The notes under the pieces are model-generated. The model was not told the origin of the DNA and ran no database searches. It was given only the letters and a program-made list of their open reading frames with translations. This document shows positions 18,003 through 26,688 of a DNA stretch of 64,000 nt, piece by piece. Position numbers and translations under genes: made by a program. Position 1 is the first letter of the stretch. Each line of letters starts with the position of its first letter. Source of the stretch: Heliomarina baculiformis (GTDB lineage: Bacteria; Pseudomonadota; Alphaproteobacteria; Rhodobacterales; Rhodobacteraceae); assembly GCF_019966545.1 (NCBI RefSeq), contig NZ_JAIMIC010000001.1, positions 434,001-498,000 of the forward strand. Direction: 5' to 3'.

Positions 18003-18658
18003 TGCGACTGGTGTTCATCAACCCCAATTCGACACAGGCCATGACAGATGCGGTCACTGCCGTGGCGCGCCGGGCTCTGCCGGAAGCGGATATCACCGGG
18101 CTGACCAATTGCGGCGCGCCGGAGGCCATCGAGGGGGCGGCCGATGGCGTGCTTGCGCTGCCCGGGGTTCTTTCACTTGTCCGGCAAGCGCGAGAGGCCG
18201 ATGCAATCGTGATCGCCTGTTTCGATGACACGGGGCTGAGCGAGGCGCGCGATGTGTCGGACTGCCCGGTGCTCGGGATCGGACAGGCGAGTTATCTGAT
18301 GGCGAAGATCATGGGCCGTCGGTTTTCCGTCGTCACTTCGGTGCCGGTGTCGCTGCCGGTGATCCGCGAGAATATCGAGCGATCGGGGTTCTCCGGCGAT
18401 TGCGTCTCGATCCGCGCCAGCGGGCTGCCGGTGCTTGAGATTGACCGTGGGCGCGAGGAAACCCGCGCGCGCCTGGCCGAGGAAATCCTGCGCGCCCGCG
18501 ATGAGGACGGTGCCGAGGCGGTGATACTCGGCTGTGCCGGGATGGCCCCTCTGCGCGCGGATCTCGCGGCGCGCACCGGCATGGTGCTGATCGACGGGGT
18601 CGCTGCTGCCGCCGTTTTGGCGCAGGCGGCACATCTGGCGGGACGGGTCGCGGGATAG
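18002..18658 (+). CDS. Hydantoin / Asp-Glu racemase family protein
   Basis: Cytoplasmic cofactor-independent racemase-family enzyme of 218 residues. It starts with the family's NPNS motif (FINPNSTQAMT). The two cysteines expected to act as paired acid and base are visible: Cys73 in IACFDDTGL and Cys178 in VILGCAGM. Family members racemise hydantoins, allantoin or aspartate/glutamate, and some act as maleate isomerases. Direct overlap with the upstream permease gene suggests that the enzyme acts on the imported compound or its product. Which reaction it performs cannot be settled here. Confidence 0.85.
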   Translation: MRLVFINPNSTQAMTDAVTAVARRALPEADITGLTNCGAPEAIEGAADGVLALPGVLSLVRQAREADAIVIACFDDTGLSEARDVSDCPVLGIGQASYLMAKIMGRRFSVVTSVPVSLPVIRENIERSGFSGDCVSIRASGLPVLEIDRGREETRARLAEEILRARDEDGAEAVILGCAGMAPLRADLAARTGMVLIDGVAAAAVLAQAAHLAGRVAG

Positions 18659-18680
18659 GCTTGCGATCGAGCATTTAAAT

Positions 18681-18745
18681 GGGGGCGCCTGCCCCCGACG
18701 CCCGGTTGGGCGTCTCCCCCGGAGTATTTGTCGCAAGAGGAAAAG
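18681..18745 (+). repeat. Dispersed hairpin-plus-box intergenic element, copy 2
   Basis: Two small stems, GGGGGC/GCCCCC (18681-18696) and GACGCCC/GGGCGTC (18697-18714), precede TCCCCCGGAGTATTT and GCAAGAGGAAAAG. The box part matches copy 1 at 16183-16240. This copy lies at the 3' end of the importer operon, between convergent genes, where the stems may terminate or protect transcripts. Confidence 0.65.
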
Positions 18746-18759
18746 AGTATCGGGCAGGC

Positions 18760-19539
18760 TCAGGCCGATTTCGGCAGGGGATGGCGGTGCTTAGACTCCG
18801 CCCAGGCCCGCGCGGCAGCGCCGAAGGCCGTGAAGAGCGGGCGCGAGACCGGGTCGTCCGCGGCGTTCCATTCCGGGTGCCATTGCACGGCGAGGGTGAA
18901 TCCCGGCGCATCCTTGACATAGATCGCTTCGGGCGTGCCGTCGGGCGCATGGCCATCGATCACGATACGGGAACCGGCAGTCTTTATCCCCTGCCCGTGC
19001 AGTGTGTTCGTCATCACCTTGGGCGCGCCGAACAGCCGGTGGAAGGGGCCGTTTTCGGTCAGCGTGACCTCGTGCCGGAGGGCAAATTTTTCCTCGAGCG
19101 TGCCATCGGGCGGCATGCGGTGATTGCTGCGGCCCGGGAGTTCGCGGATTTCCGGGTAGAGCGTACCACCCATCGCGACGTTCACTTCCTGAAAGCCCCG
19201 ACAGATGCCGAGAAAGGGCTGGCCGCGTTCAACGCAGGCCCGCACCAGCGGCAGCACGATCGCATCGCGGGCACGGTCGAAAGCGCCGTGCGCCTCGGTA
19301 GGCGGCTCGCCGTATTCCTCGGGGTGGACATTGGCACGGCCCCCAGTCAGGACGAAGCCGTCGCAGCTCTCCATCAGGTCCTCGACTGATACGAGGGCCG
19401 GGTCGGCAGGGATAAGCAAGGGCAATCCGTTTGCCACCCGTGCCACGGCAGTCGAGTTCATCTGGCCACCCGCGTGGACCGGGTACTGGTCGTTCAGGAG
19501 ATGGACATTACCGATGATACCGATGACGGGACGGGACAT
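18760..19539 (-). CDS. Gamma-glutamyl-GABA hydrolase-like class I glutamine amidotransferase (PuuD-like)
   Basis: Cytoplasmic hydrolase of 259 residues in the peptidase C26 group. The catalytic triad is in place: Cys113 in FLGICRGFQE, His221 and Glu223 in QWHPEW. PuuD of the putrescine pathway cleaves gamma-glutamyl-GABA to glutamate and GABA. The closeness to a polyamine-type importer supports a role in breaking a gamma-glutamyl or similar amide bond, but no PuuA, PuuB or PuuC is visible. ATG at 19539 lies directly before the conserved RPVIGI strand; an open frame from 19587 is longer by 16 residues. Convergent to the racemase-family gene. Confidence 0.85.
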   Translation of the reverse strand: MSRPVIGIIGNVHLLNDQYPVHAGGQMNSTAVARVANGLPLLIPADPALVSVEDLMESCDGFVLTGGRANVHPEEYGEPPTEAHGAFDRARDAIVLPLVRACVERGQPFLGICRGFQEVNVAMGGTLYPEIRELPGRSNHRMPPDGTLEEKFALRHEVTLTENGPFHRLFGAPKVMTNTLHGQGIKTAGSRIVIDGHAPDGTPEAIYVKDAPGFTLAVQWHPEWNAADDPVSRPLFTAFGAAARAWAESKHRHPLPKSA

Positions 19540-19617
19540 AGCCTTGCCTGCTTGTGAGTTAGCCTTGCCTATGTATAGGGAGAGCACCGCCCTTGCAACA
19601 AGGGGGCGGTGCCGGGA

Positions 19618-20043
19618 TCATGCCTCGCCGGTGAGCCCCGCCGCCTCGATGCCTGCCAATCCGGCAGCCGCATCGTTTTCCGAGGTATCTCCGGTTACGC
19701 CCAGCGCGCCGACGACGGCCCCTTTGCGGTCGCGCACCAGAAGGCCGCCCGGCACTGGCACCAGCTGACCGCCGAAGAGCCCGTTGACCGCGCCCATGAA
19801 ATAGGCCTGCTGCTCGGCCCGGTCCCGCTGGGCAGTGCCCGCCATACCAAGCATCACCGAGCCATATGCCTTGCCATGGGCGATGGCGAAGCGGCCCGGC
19901 GACGCGCCGTCTTCGCGCTCGAAAGCGATGACATGGCCGCCCGCATCGAGAACCACCGCAGAGAGCGGTTTCATGTCATTGGCCTTTCCATGCTCGAGAG
20001 CTTTGCGGATCATGGTACGCGCCTTGCGCAGCGAGATGGTCAT
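19618..20043 (-). CDS. glcG: GlcG/HbpS family heme-binding-type protein
   Basis: Small protein of 141 residues in the GlcG/HbpS family (DUF336), associated with glycolate and other catabolic operons; its biochemical role is not established, although HbpS binds heme. The fold is evident from repeated blocks SAVVLDAGGHVIAFEREDGA and GGLLVRDRKGAVVGALGVTGD. There is no signal peptide. It starts 32 bases after the malate synthase stop with AAGGA at good spacing, so the two are one operon, as in glc operons. The glycolate oxidase genes glcDEF are not in the window. Confidence 0.85.
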   Translation of the reverse strand: MTISLRKARTMIRKALEHGKANDMKPLSAVVLDAGGHVIAFEREDGASPGRFAIAHGKAYGSVMLGMAGTAQRDRAEQQAYFMGAVNGLFGGQLVPVPGGLLVRDRKGAVVGALGVTGDTSENDAAAGLAGIEAAGLTGEA

Positions 20044-20075
20044 ATCTTGTTCCTTCGGAAATTCTGTCAGCGGGT

Positions 20076-22229
20076 TCAGGCAGACGCCTTGAGCTCAAGG
20101 CGTCGCGCATGCAGAACCGGTTCGGTATAACCCGAGGGCTGGATGCGGCCCTTGAAAACCAGATCGCAGGCGGCCTGAAAGGCAATGCCGTCGAAATCGG
20201 GCGCCATCGGCTGATAAGCGGGATCGTCCGCGTTCTGACGGTCCACGACGACCGCCATTTTCTGCATTGCCTCCATCACGCGGGTCTTTTCGACCACGCC
20301 GTGATGCAGCCAGTTCGCCAGTGCCTGGCTGGAGATGCGGCAGGTGGCGCGGTCTTCCATCAGGCCCACATCATGGATGTCGGGCACCTTGGAGCAGCCG
20401 ATGCCTTGATCGACCCAGCGCACAACGTAACCGAGGATGCCTTGCGCATTGTTCTCGATCTCCTCGCTGATCTGCTCGTCCGAAAGATTGCGCCCATGCA
20501 TGACCGGAATGGTTAGCAGATCGGAAAGGCTGCCGCGTGCGCCACCTGCGCGCAGCTCATCCTGACGCGCCATCACATCGACCTTGTGGTAATGGGTGGC
20601 ATGCAGGGTCGCCGCCGTTGGCGATGGCACCCATGCGCAGGTGGCACCGGATTTCGGGTGGCCGATTTTGGCATCCAGCATCTCGGCCATGCGGTCGGGC
20701 ATCGCCCACATCCCCTTGCCGATCTGGGCCTTGCCCTGCAAACCGCAGGCGAGACCGATATCGACGTTGCGGTCCTCGTAAGAGGCGATCCATGGGGTGG
20801 ATTTCATCTCGCCCTTGGGCAGCATCGGCCCGGCCTCCATGGAGGTATGAATCTCGTCCCCGGTACGGTCGAGGAAGCCGGTGTTGATAAAAGCCACCCG
20901 CTGGCGCGCAGCGCGGATACATTCCTTGAGATTGACCGAGGTACGGCGTTCCTCATCCATGATGCCGATCTTGACCGTATTGCGCGGCAGGCCAAGGATG
21001 TCTTCCACCAGATCAAAAATCTCGACGGAGAAGGCGACCTCTTCCGGCCCGTGCATCTTGGGTTTGACGACATAGACCGACCCCTTGGTGGAATTGCCAC
21101 CGTCGCGCCCGAGATCATGCATAGCGATCATCACGGTGCAGAGCGCATCCATCAGACCTTCGCCAATTTCACGCCCTTCGCTGTCGATCACCGCCGGGTT
21201 GGTCATCAGGTGGCCGACATTGCGCACCAGCATCAGGGAGCGCCCCTTGAGGGTCAGGCTGTCACCGGTCGGGGAGGTGAAGCTCTTGTCGCTGGCCAGC
21301 TTGCGGGTGACCGTCTTGCCGCCCTTGTCAAAGCTTTCCTCAAGATCGCCTTTCATCAGGCCGAGCCAGTTGGCATAGGCCAGAACCTTGTCCTCGGCAT
21401 CGACGCAGGCCACGGAATCCTCGCAGTCCATGATCGTCGAGACGGCAGATTCCAAGGAAATATCAGAGATATGCGCCTTGTCGGTCTTGCTGATCGGATG
21501 GTCGGCATCGATTTCGATGACGACATGCAGGCCGTTGTTGCTGAGCAGGACAGAGGTCGGCACATTAGCGTCGCCCGTATAGCCCGCGAATTGGCCGGTA
21601 TCCTTCAGCGCCTGCGTCTTGTCGCCGGATGCGACCTGCAACTGACCGTCAACCACCGAGAGAGCGGTTATATCGGACCATGACCCATCGGCCAGCGGCA
21701 CCGCATCGTCAAGAAAGCTCCGCCCCCAGGCGATGACCCTCTCGCCGCGCTCGGCATCGTATCCGCCGGCCTTGGGCAGATCGCCCAGCGCATCGGTGCC
21801 GTAGAGCGCGTCATAGAGCGACCCCCAGCGTGCATTCGCCGCGTTCAGCGCGAAACGTGCGTTAGTGATCGGCACCACCAACTGCGGTCCGGGGGTCGTG
21901 GCGATTTCCGGATCGGTATTCGTCGTTTCGATGGTGAAATCCTCGCCCTCTGGCAGCAGGTAGCCAATATCTCGCAGGAATGCCTCGTAAGCCTCGGCGT
22001 CATGTGGCGCGCCCTGATGTTCGACATGCCAGGCGTCGATCTTTTGCTGGATCACCTCGCGGGTTTGAAGCAGCTCGCGGTTTTTCGGTCCAAGCTCTGC
22101 CACCATGCGGGCCAGCCCGGTCCAGAACTGCTCGGCGGAAATGCCGGTTCCCGGCAGCGCCTTGGCTTCGATGAAGTCGACCAGTTCAGCCGCGACATTC
22201 AATCCCTGTCGGTTTTCACGTTGGGTCAT
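20076..22229 (-). CDS. glcB: Malate synthase G
   Basis: Glyoxylate-cycle and glycolate-pathway enzyme that condenses glyoxylate with acetyl-CoA to malate, in the cytoplasm. At 717 residues it matches the long G isoform rather than the shorter A isoform. Recognisable blocks include [20 protein letters not shown], with the magnesium-binding acidic residues, and the barrel strand [10 protein letters not shown]. Near the C-terminus [12 protein letters not shown] precedes the CoA-handling tail. Transcribed with glcG. No isocitrate lyase gene is nearby, so glyoxylate could come from glycolate, glycine or isocitrate encoded elsewhere. Confidence 0.97.
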   Translation of the reverse strand: MTQRENRQGLNVAAELVDFIEAKALPGTGISAEQFWTGLARMVAELGPKNRELLQTREVIQQKIDAWHVEHQGAPHDAEAYEAFLRDIGYLLPEGEDFTIETTNTDPEIATTPGPQLVVPITNARFALNAANARWGSLYDALYGTDALGDLPKAGGYDAERGERVIAWGRSFLDDAVPLADGSWSDITALSVVDGQLQVASGDKTQALKDTGQFAGYTGDANVPTSVLLSNNGLHVVIEIDADHPISKTDKAHISDISLESAVSTIMDCEDSVACVDAEDKVLAYANWLGLMKGDLEESFDKGGKTVTRKLASDKSFTSPTGDSLTLKGRSLMLVRNVGHLMTNPAVIDSEGREIGEGLMDALCTVMIAMHDLGRDGGNSTKGSVYVVKPKMHGPEEVAFSVEIFDLVEDILGLPRNTVKIGIMDEERRTSVNLKECIRAARQRVAFINTGFLDRTGDEIHTSMEAGPMLPKGEMKSTPWIASYEDRNVDIGLACGLQGKAQIGKGMWAMPDRMAEMLDAKIGHPKSGATCAWVPSPTAATLHATHYHKVDVMARQDELRAGGARGSLSDLLTIPVMHGRNLSDEQISEEIENNAQGILGYVVRWVDQGIGCSKVPDIHDVGLMEDRATCRISSQALANWLHHGVVEKTRVMEAMQKMAVVVDRQNADDPAYQPMAPDFDGIAFQAACDLVFKGRIQPSGYTEPVLHARRLELKASA

Positions 22230-22359
22230 ATTCGTTGAATTCCTTCTGGCGTTTTACGGGGCGGCGGGGCCGTGATGTCGCCAATTAACGCGATAAGTTT
22301 CCTATAGGCAACAAGCTCGACCTTTGTCTGGCCAAGCAGCAGTTACAAACGGAACAAGA

Positions 22360-22396
22360 AAAACCCGGCGTCAGCGTGTAGGCTGAGCCGGGTTTT
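22360..22396 (-). terminator. Rho-independent terminator of the small membrane-protein gene
   Basis: AAAACCCGGC and TCAGC pair with GCTGA and GCCGGGTTTT around a 6-base loop. Read on the minus strand the stem is followed by a T-rich run, 24 bases after the stop at 22420. The T-tracts on both sides could also serve the plus strand. Confidence 0.8.
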
Positions 22397-22419
22397 CCAT
22401 GATTTCGGTATGTCAGATA

Positions 22420-22653
22420 TCAGTCGTTTGCGGGTGCGGTTGTCGCATCGCCAGCCGGTGCGGTCTGCTCGACCGGTGCCGTCACCTGAGGATTGGTATC
22501 AGTGCCGACATCGTCACCGGGTTCCTCATCCCCGTAAAACACTAGCCAACCCACGGTCAGTACGGCCACAAAGACAAAACATAGCATGATGCCCCAAAGT
22601 GGGCCCCGGTGGTTGCGGGCTTGCTTTTCGACGTTCGTATTGGGAGCGGTCAT
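22420..22653 (-). CDS. Small single-pass membrane protein of unknown function
   Basis: A 77-residue protein not recognised. Residues about 1-18 are polar, residues about 19-40 are one hydrophobic segment (GIMLCFVFVAVLTVGWLVFY), and the rest is an acidic then Ala/Pro/Thr-rich tail, probably disordered and periplasmic. It has a good ribosome site (GGAGG before ATG) and its own terminator, which support a real gene. It sits divergent from pepN and may be monocistronic. No function is proposed. Confidence 0.75.
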   Translation of the reverse strand: MTAPNTNVEKQARNHRGPLWGIMLCFVFVAVLTVGWLVFYGDEEPGDDVGTDTNPQVTAPVEQTAPAGDATTAPAND

Positions 22654-22794
22654 GATTGCCTCCTGTCACTTACTCTGTCGCCGGGCAGATCAGCTGCGCC
22701 AGCACGGCAGGGCGCGTGCTTGCAGCACCTGCGTTACAGGAATAACTAACGGGACAGGAAACAGTTCCACTGATAACCCCACAGGGAGTTGGAT

Positions 22795-25347
22795 ATGAAA
22801 GACGCCGCGCCGACCACAGTGTATCTCGAGGATTACAAGCCTTTTGGCTACGTGGTCGACTCCGTGCATCTCACCTTTGACCTGGCGCCCAATGCCACCC
22901 GCGTCAAAAGCCGGATCGAATTTTCGCCCAACCCCGAGGCTGCCGACCGCCAGTTCTGGCTGGATGGCGAAAAGCTGAAGCTGATCAGTGCCAAGATCGA
23001 CGGCAAAGACATCAGCCCGGTTTGCACCGCAGAGGGGCTAAGATGCGACGCGCCGGATGCGCCTTTTATCTGGGAGGCCGAGGTCGAAATCGACCCCGAA
23101 GGCAATACCGCGCTGGAAGGGCTTTACATGTCCAACGGCATGTATTGCACCCAGTGCGAGGCACAGGGATTTCGCAAGATTACCTATTACCCAGACCGCC
23201 CCGACGTGATGAGCGTCTTCACCGTGCGCATCAACGGCGACCTGCCCGTGCTACTTTCGAACGGCAATCCCGGCAAATCCGGCGACGGCTGGGCCGAATG
23301 GCATGATCCCTGGCCCAAGCCCGCCTACCTCTTCGCGCTGGTCGCGGGCGATCTGGTGGCCCATTCCGACAGCTTCACCACCATCGGCGGGCGCGACGTC
23401 GCGCTGAACCTCTACGTGCGTCCCGGGGACGAGGGAAAATGCGCCTTTGGTATGGAGGCTCTGAAGAAGTCGATGAAATGGGACGAGGATGTCTATGGCC
23501 GTGAATACGACCTCGATATATTCAACATCGTCGCCGTGGACGACTTCAACATGGGCGCGATGGAGAACAAGGGGCTGAACATCTTCAACTCTTCTGCCGT
23601 TCTTGCCAGCCCGGAAACCTCGACCGACATGAATTGTGAGCGGATCGAGGCAATCATCGCGCATGAGTATTTCCACAACTGGACCGGCAACCGCATCACC
23701 TGCCGCGACTGGTTCCAGCTTTGTCTCAAAGAAGGTCTGACGGTCTATCGCGACAGCCAGTTTACTTCGGACATGCGCTCGGCCCCGGTCAAACGGATCA
23801 GCGATACGATCGACCTGCGTGCGCGCCAGTTCCCCGAAGATAACGGCCCCCTCGCCCACCCGGTCCGGCCGGAGAGTTTTCAAGAAATCAACAACTTCTA
23901 CACCGCGACCGTCTATGAGAAAGGCGCCGAGGTGATCGGCATGCTGAAACGGCTGGTGGGGGACGCCGCCTATGCCGAGGCGCTGGATCTCTACTTTGCG
24001 CGCCATGATGGACAGGCCTGCACCATCGAGGACTGGCTCAAGGTGTTCGAGGATGTGACAGGTCGCGATCTGACCCAGTTCAAGCGCTGGTATTCACAGG
24101 CAGGCACGCCGCGCGTCAAGGTGACCGAGCACTGGGAGAACGGTACATACCGACTGACCTTCACGCAATCGACCCCGGCCAGCGTGGCCAGCCCTGCACC
24201 GCAACCGCAGGTCATCCCGATTGCCGTTGGCCTGATCGGGCCGAATGGCGACGAGGTCGTGGAAACCACGCTTTTGGAGCTGACCGAGGAAACGCAGGCT
24301 TTTGAATTCAACGGCCTTGCTGCGAAACCGGTGCCCTCGATACTGCGCGGTTTTTCCTCGCCGGTGATCCTTGACCGCGAAACCACCACCGCTGAGCGCG
24401 CCTTTCTGCTGGCCCATGACACCGATCCGTTCAACCGTTGGGAAGCGGGCCGTACACTGGCGCTCGAGACGTTGAACGACATGACGCTTGGCGGGGCCGC
24501 GCCAAATGCGGCATATCTTGACGGGATCGTCGCCGTGACGCGGGACAGCAGCCTTGACCCGGCCTATCGCGCGCTGATGCTGGGCCTGCCCAGCCAGTCC
24601 GAGCTTGCCGCCGCGCAGGCCGAATCCGGCCGTACGCCCGACCCGATGGCGATCTGGAACGCCTGCGAAACACTGCGTCAGACTCTGGCAGAAAAGCTGC
24701 AGGACGATCTGCCGAGCCTGATGGAAGATATGCGCGTGGACGCCCCCTATCGCCCTGATGCCGAGCAATCCGGCAAGCGGTCGCTCGGCGGCGCGCTGCT
24801 TTCGCTGCTGACCCGGCTTGACGGGGGCAAGGAAGCCGCGCGTCAATATGCCGAAGCGGACAACATGACGCTGCAGCTTTCCGCCCTCTCCTGCCTCGTG
24901 CGGGCGGGCAAGGGAGAGGATGCGCTGCGCCAATTCTACGAACAATGGCAGGACGACCGTTTGGTGATCGACAAATGGTTCATGCTGCAGGTGCTGAACG
25001 CCGCGCCGGACCGCGCGGTCGGTGCTGCCAAGGCTTTGACACAGCACAAGGATTTCAACTGGAAGAATCCGAACCGGTTCCGGGCGACGCTGGGCGCGCT
25101 GACCGGCAACCATGCGGGCTTCCACGCCGCCGATGGCGCGGGCTATGCGCTGCTGGCGGACTGGCTGATCAAGCTTGACCCGGTCAACCCGCAGACCACG
25201 GCGCGCATGTGCACCGCGTTCCAGACATGGAAACGCTATGACGCAGAGCGGCAGGCGCAGATGCGCGCCGCGCTTGAACGTATTGCCGGCCAGCCCGACC
25301 TGTCGCGCGACACGACCGAGATGGTCTCGCGCATTCTGGGGGCCTGA
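22795..25347 (+). CDS. pepN: Aminopeptidase N (M1 metallopeptidase)
   Basis: Zinc aminopeptidase of about 850 residues that removes N-terminal residues from peptides in the cytoplasm. The exopeptidase motif GAMEN is at residues 254-258, and the zinc motif HEYFHNW gives His290, Glu291 and His294, with the third ligand Glu313 in LKEGLT. Length and the C-terminal helical domain match bacterial PepN. ATG at 22795 follows GGAG; an in-frame TTG two codons upstream is less likely. The SDR gene starts 3 bases after the stop, so it is probably co-transcribed. Confidence 0.97.
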   Translation: MKDAAPTTVYLEDYKPFGYVVDSVHLTFDLAPNATRVKSRIEFSPNPEAADRQFWLDGEKLKLISAKIDGKDISPVCTAEGLRCDAPDAPFIWEAEVEIDPEGNTALEGLYMSNGMYCTQCEAQGFRKITYYPDRPDVMSVFTVRINGDLPVLLSNGNPGKSGDGWAEWHDPWPKPAYLFALVAGDLVAHSDSFTTIGGRDVALNLYVRPGDEGKCAFGMEALKKSMKWDEDVYGREYDLDIFNIVAVDDFNMGAMENKGLNIFNSSAVLASPETSTDMNCERIEAIIAHEYFHNWTGNRITCRDWFQLCLKEGLTVYRDSQFTSDMRSAPVKRISDTIDLRARQFPEDNGPLAHPVRPESFQEINNFYTATVYEKGAEVIGMLKRLVGDAAYAEALDLYFARHDGQACTIEDWLKVFEDVTGRDLTQFKRWYSQAGTPRVKVTEHWENGTYRLTFTQSTPASVASPAPQPQVIPIAVGLIGPNGDEVVETTLLELTEETQAFEFNGLAAKPVPSILRGFSSPVILDRETTTAERAFLLAHDTDPFNRWEAGRTLALETLNDMTLGGAAPNAAYLDGIVAVTRDSSLDPAYRALMLGLPSQSELAAAQAESGRTPDPMAIWNACETLRQTLAEKLQDDLPSLMEDMRVDAPYRPDAEQSGKRSLGGALLSLLTRLDGGKEAARQYAEADNMTLQLSALSCLVRAGKGEDALRQFYEQWQDDRLVIDKWFMLQVLNAAPDRAVGAAKALTQHKDFNWKNPNRFRATLGALTGNHAGFHAADGAGYALLADWLIKLDPVNPQTTARMCTAFQTWKRYDAERQAQMRAALERIAGQPDLSRDTTEMVSRILGA

Positions 25348-25350
25348 GCC

Positions 25351-26091
25351 ATGCGTCCAGTCTGTCTCATCACCGGGGCCAGCGGCGGGATCGGTGCCGC
25401 CAGCGCGCGGCTGGCCGCCGCGCGCGGCTATGATCTGGCGCTCAGCTACAATGGCAACAAGGCCACCGCCGAAGCGGTGGCTGCCGATGCCCGCAAGGCC
25501 GGATCGCGGGCCGAGATCTACCGGGCCGATGTGGCGAAACCCGAGGATATCGAGGCGCTTTTCACCGCAGTCGACCGCGATTTCGGCCGCATCGACGCGC
25601 TGGTGAACAATGCGGGCGTGGTCGATATGGCTGCCCGCGTAACGGACTTTACCCATGACCGTCTGCGCCGCATGTTCGACATCAACGTGATCGGCGCGAT
25701 GCTGGCCGCGAAAGAGGCAGTGCTGCGTATGCAGGCGCAGGGGTCCGGCGGGTCCATCGTCAATATCTCCTCTGTTGCGGCACGGCTTGGGTCGGCCAAT
25801 GAATTCGTCGATTACGCTGCTTCCAAGGCTGCCATCGACACCTTTACCAAGGGGCTGGCGAACGAGGTCGCGACCGGCGGCATCCGCGTCAACAGCCTGC
25901 GCCCCGGTCTGATCGAAACCGACATCCACGCCAAGGGCGGCGAACCCGACCGGGCCGAACGGCTGGCCGTGAATGTTCCGATGAAACGGGTCGGCACGGC
26001 GGAAGAGGTTGCCGACGCCGTGCTTTACCTGCTTTCCGATCAGGCCAGCTATGTGACCGGCGCCTTTCTGGACGTCTCTGGCGGTCGGTGA
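25351..26091 (+). CDS. SDR family NAD(P)-dependent oxidoreductase
   Basis: Classical short-chain dehydrogenase of 246 residues in the FabG/glucose-dehydrogenase group. The cofactor glycine motif GASGGIG is at residues 9-15, NNAG follows near 86, and the catalytic residues Ser140-141, Tyr155 and Lys159 are in place (YAASK). The N-terminal ARGYDLALSYNGNK lacks the acidic residue after the second strand that favours NAD, so NADP is likely. Substrate is unknown. It is placed directly after pepN and overlaps the next gene by 4 bases (GTGA). Confidence 0.93.
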   Translation: MRPVCLITGASGGIGAASARLAAARGYDLALSYNGNKATAEAVAADARKAGSRAEIYRADVAKPEDIEALFTAVDRDFGRIDALVNNAGVVDMAARVTDFTHDRLRRMFDINVIGAMLAAKEAVLRMQAQGSGGSIVNISSVAARLGSANEFVDYAASKAAIDTFTKGLANEVATGGIRVNSLRPGLIETDIHAKGGEPDRAERLAVNVPMKRVGTAEEVADAVLYLLSDQASYVTGAFLDVSGGR

Positions 26092-26519
26092 ACGCGTCCT
26101 ATCGCTTTACCCGCCACGGACGGTCGCGCAGGGCTCTTTTGGCGCTGGCCGCTGTCTATGGCGTGCTTGGCTTGCTGCTCATCGTCTTTGACGCCGCGCC
26201 TTGGCTGATCGGTGGTATCGCGCTGTTCACCCCGCCCGCGCTCTGGGATCTCTGGCGCAACCCCGCCGCCGGGATCATCCTGAGCGATGAAAATCTCGAA
26301 TGGTTCTCCGGCAGGCTGGAGGGAAATGTCGACCTCGCCGAGATCGACCGAATCCGCATGGACACCCGTTGGGACCTATCGGTGCGCGTCACAATTCTGA
26401 CACGAGATGGCAAATCACTACGGCTCCCGCAGGAGGCGTTGCCGCCCCATCGGCGGATGGCCGCCGAATTGACCCTGCGAAACGTGCAGATCGAACGGCA
26501 TCATTTTACCGTATTTTGA
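26088..26519 (+). CDS. Membrane protein of unknown function
   Basis: A 143-residue protein, not recognised. It starts with GTG overlapping the SDR stop (GTGA), which implies translational coupling. A hydrophobic hairpin of two segments (residues about 18-35 and 38-50) follows a basic N-terminus, and residues about 60-143 form a beta-rich cytoplasmic domain with alternating hydrophobic pattern (GIILSDENLEWFSGRLEGNV), resembling PH-like domains of small membrane proteins. That resemblance is an impression, not an assignment. Confidence 0.75.
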   Translation: MNASYRFTRHGRSRRALLALAAVYGVLGLLLIVFDAAPWLIGGIALFTPPALWDLWRNPAAGIILSDENLEWFSGRLEGNVDLAEIDRIRMDTRWDLSVRVTILTRDGKSLRLPQEALPPHRRMAAELTLRNVQIERHHFTVF

Positions 26520-26531
26520 CATCGAATTTTA

Positions 26532-26560
26532 GTTAACCCCTTTCTTTTCATAGCGTTAAC
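26532..26560. promoter_or_regulatory. Paired GTTAAC motifs in an AT-rich intergenic patch
   Basis: GTTAAC occurs at 26532-26537 and 26555-26560 in a short AT-rich stretch between genes. TTAAC-type sites resemble half-sites of the cell-cycle regulator CtrA, but the 23-base spacing differs from its N7 consensus. This is probably a promoter region for the gene at 26689. Confidence 0.3.
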
Positions 26561-26688
26561 CAACTTTTGGCCTGCCATGCAAAAGGCCCAAAGGAACGCT
26601 GCAAACATCTTAGCTCTGCCATTTTTGCGCCTGAAATCACCTGCATAAACCGGGCCAAGTATCGTGTTACCTCGTGTTCGGATTACCC

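Noticed and set aside
24094-25929. Open frame of 611 codons on the minus strand
   Set aside because: Lies opposite pepN and the SDR gene, whose motifs are clear; Arg/His-rich composition is typical of an antisense frame.
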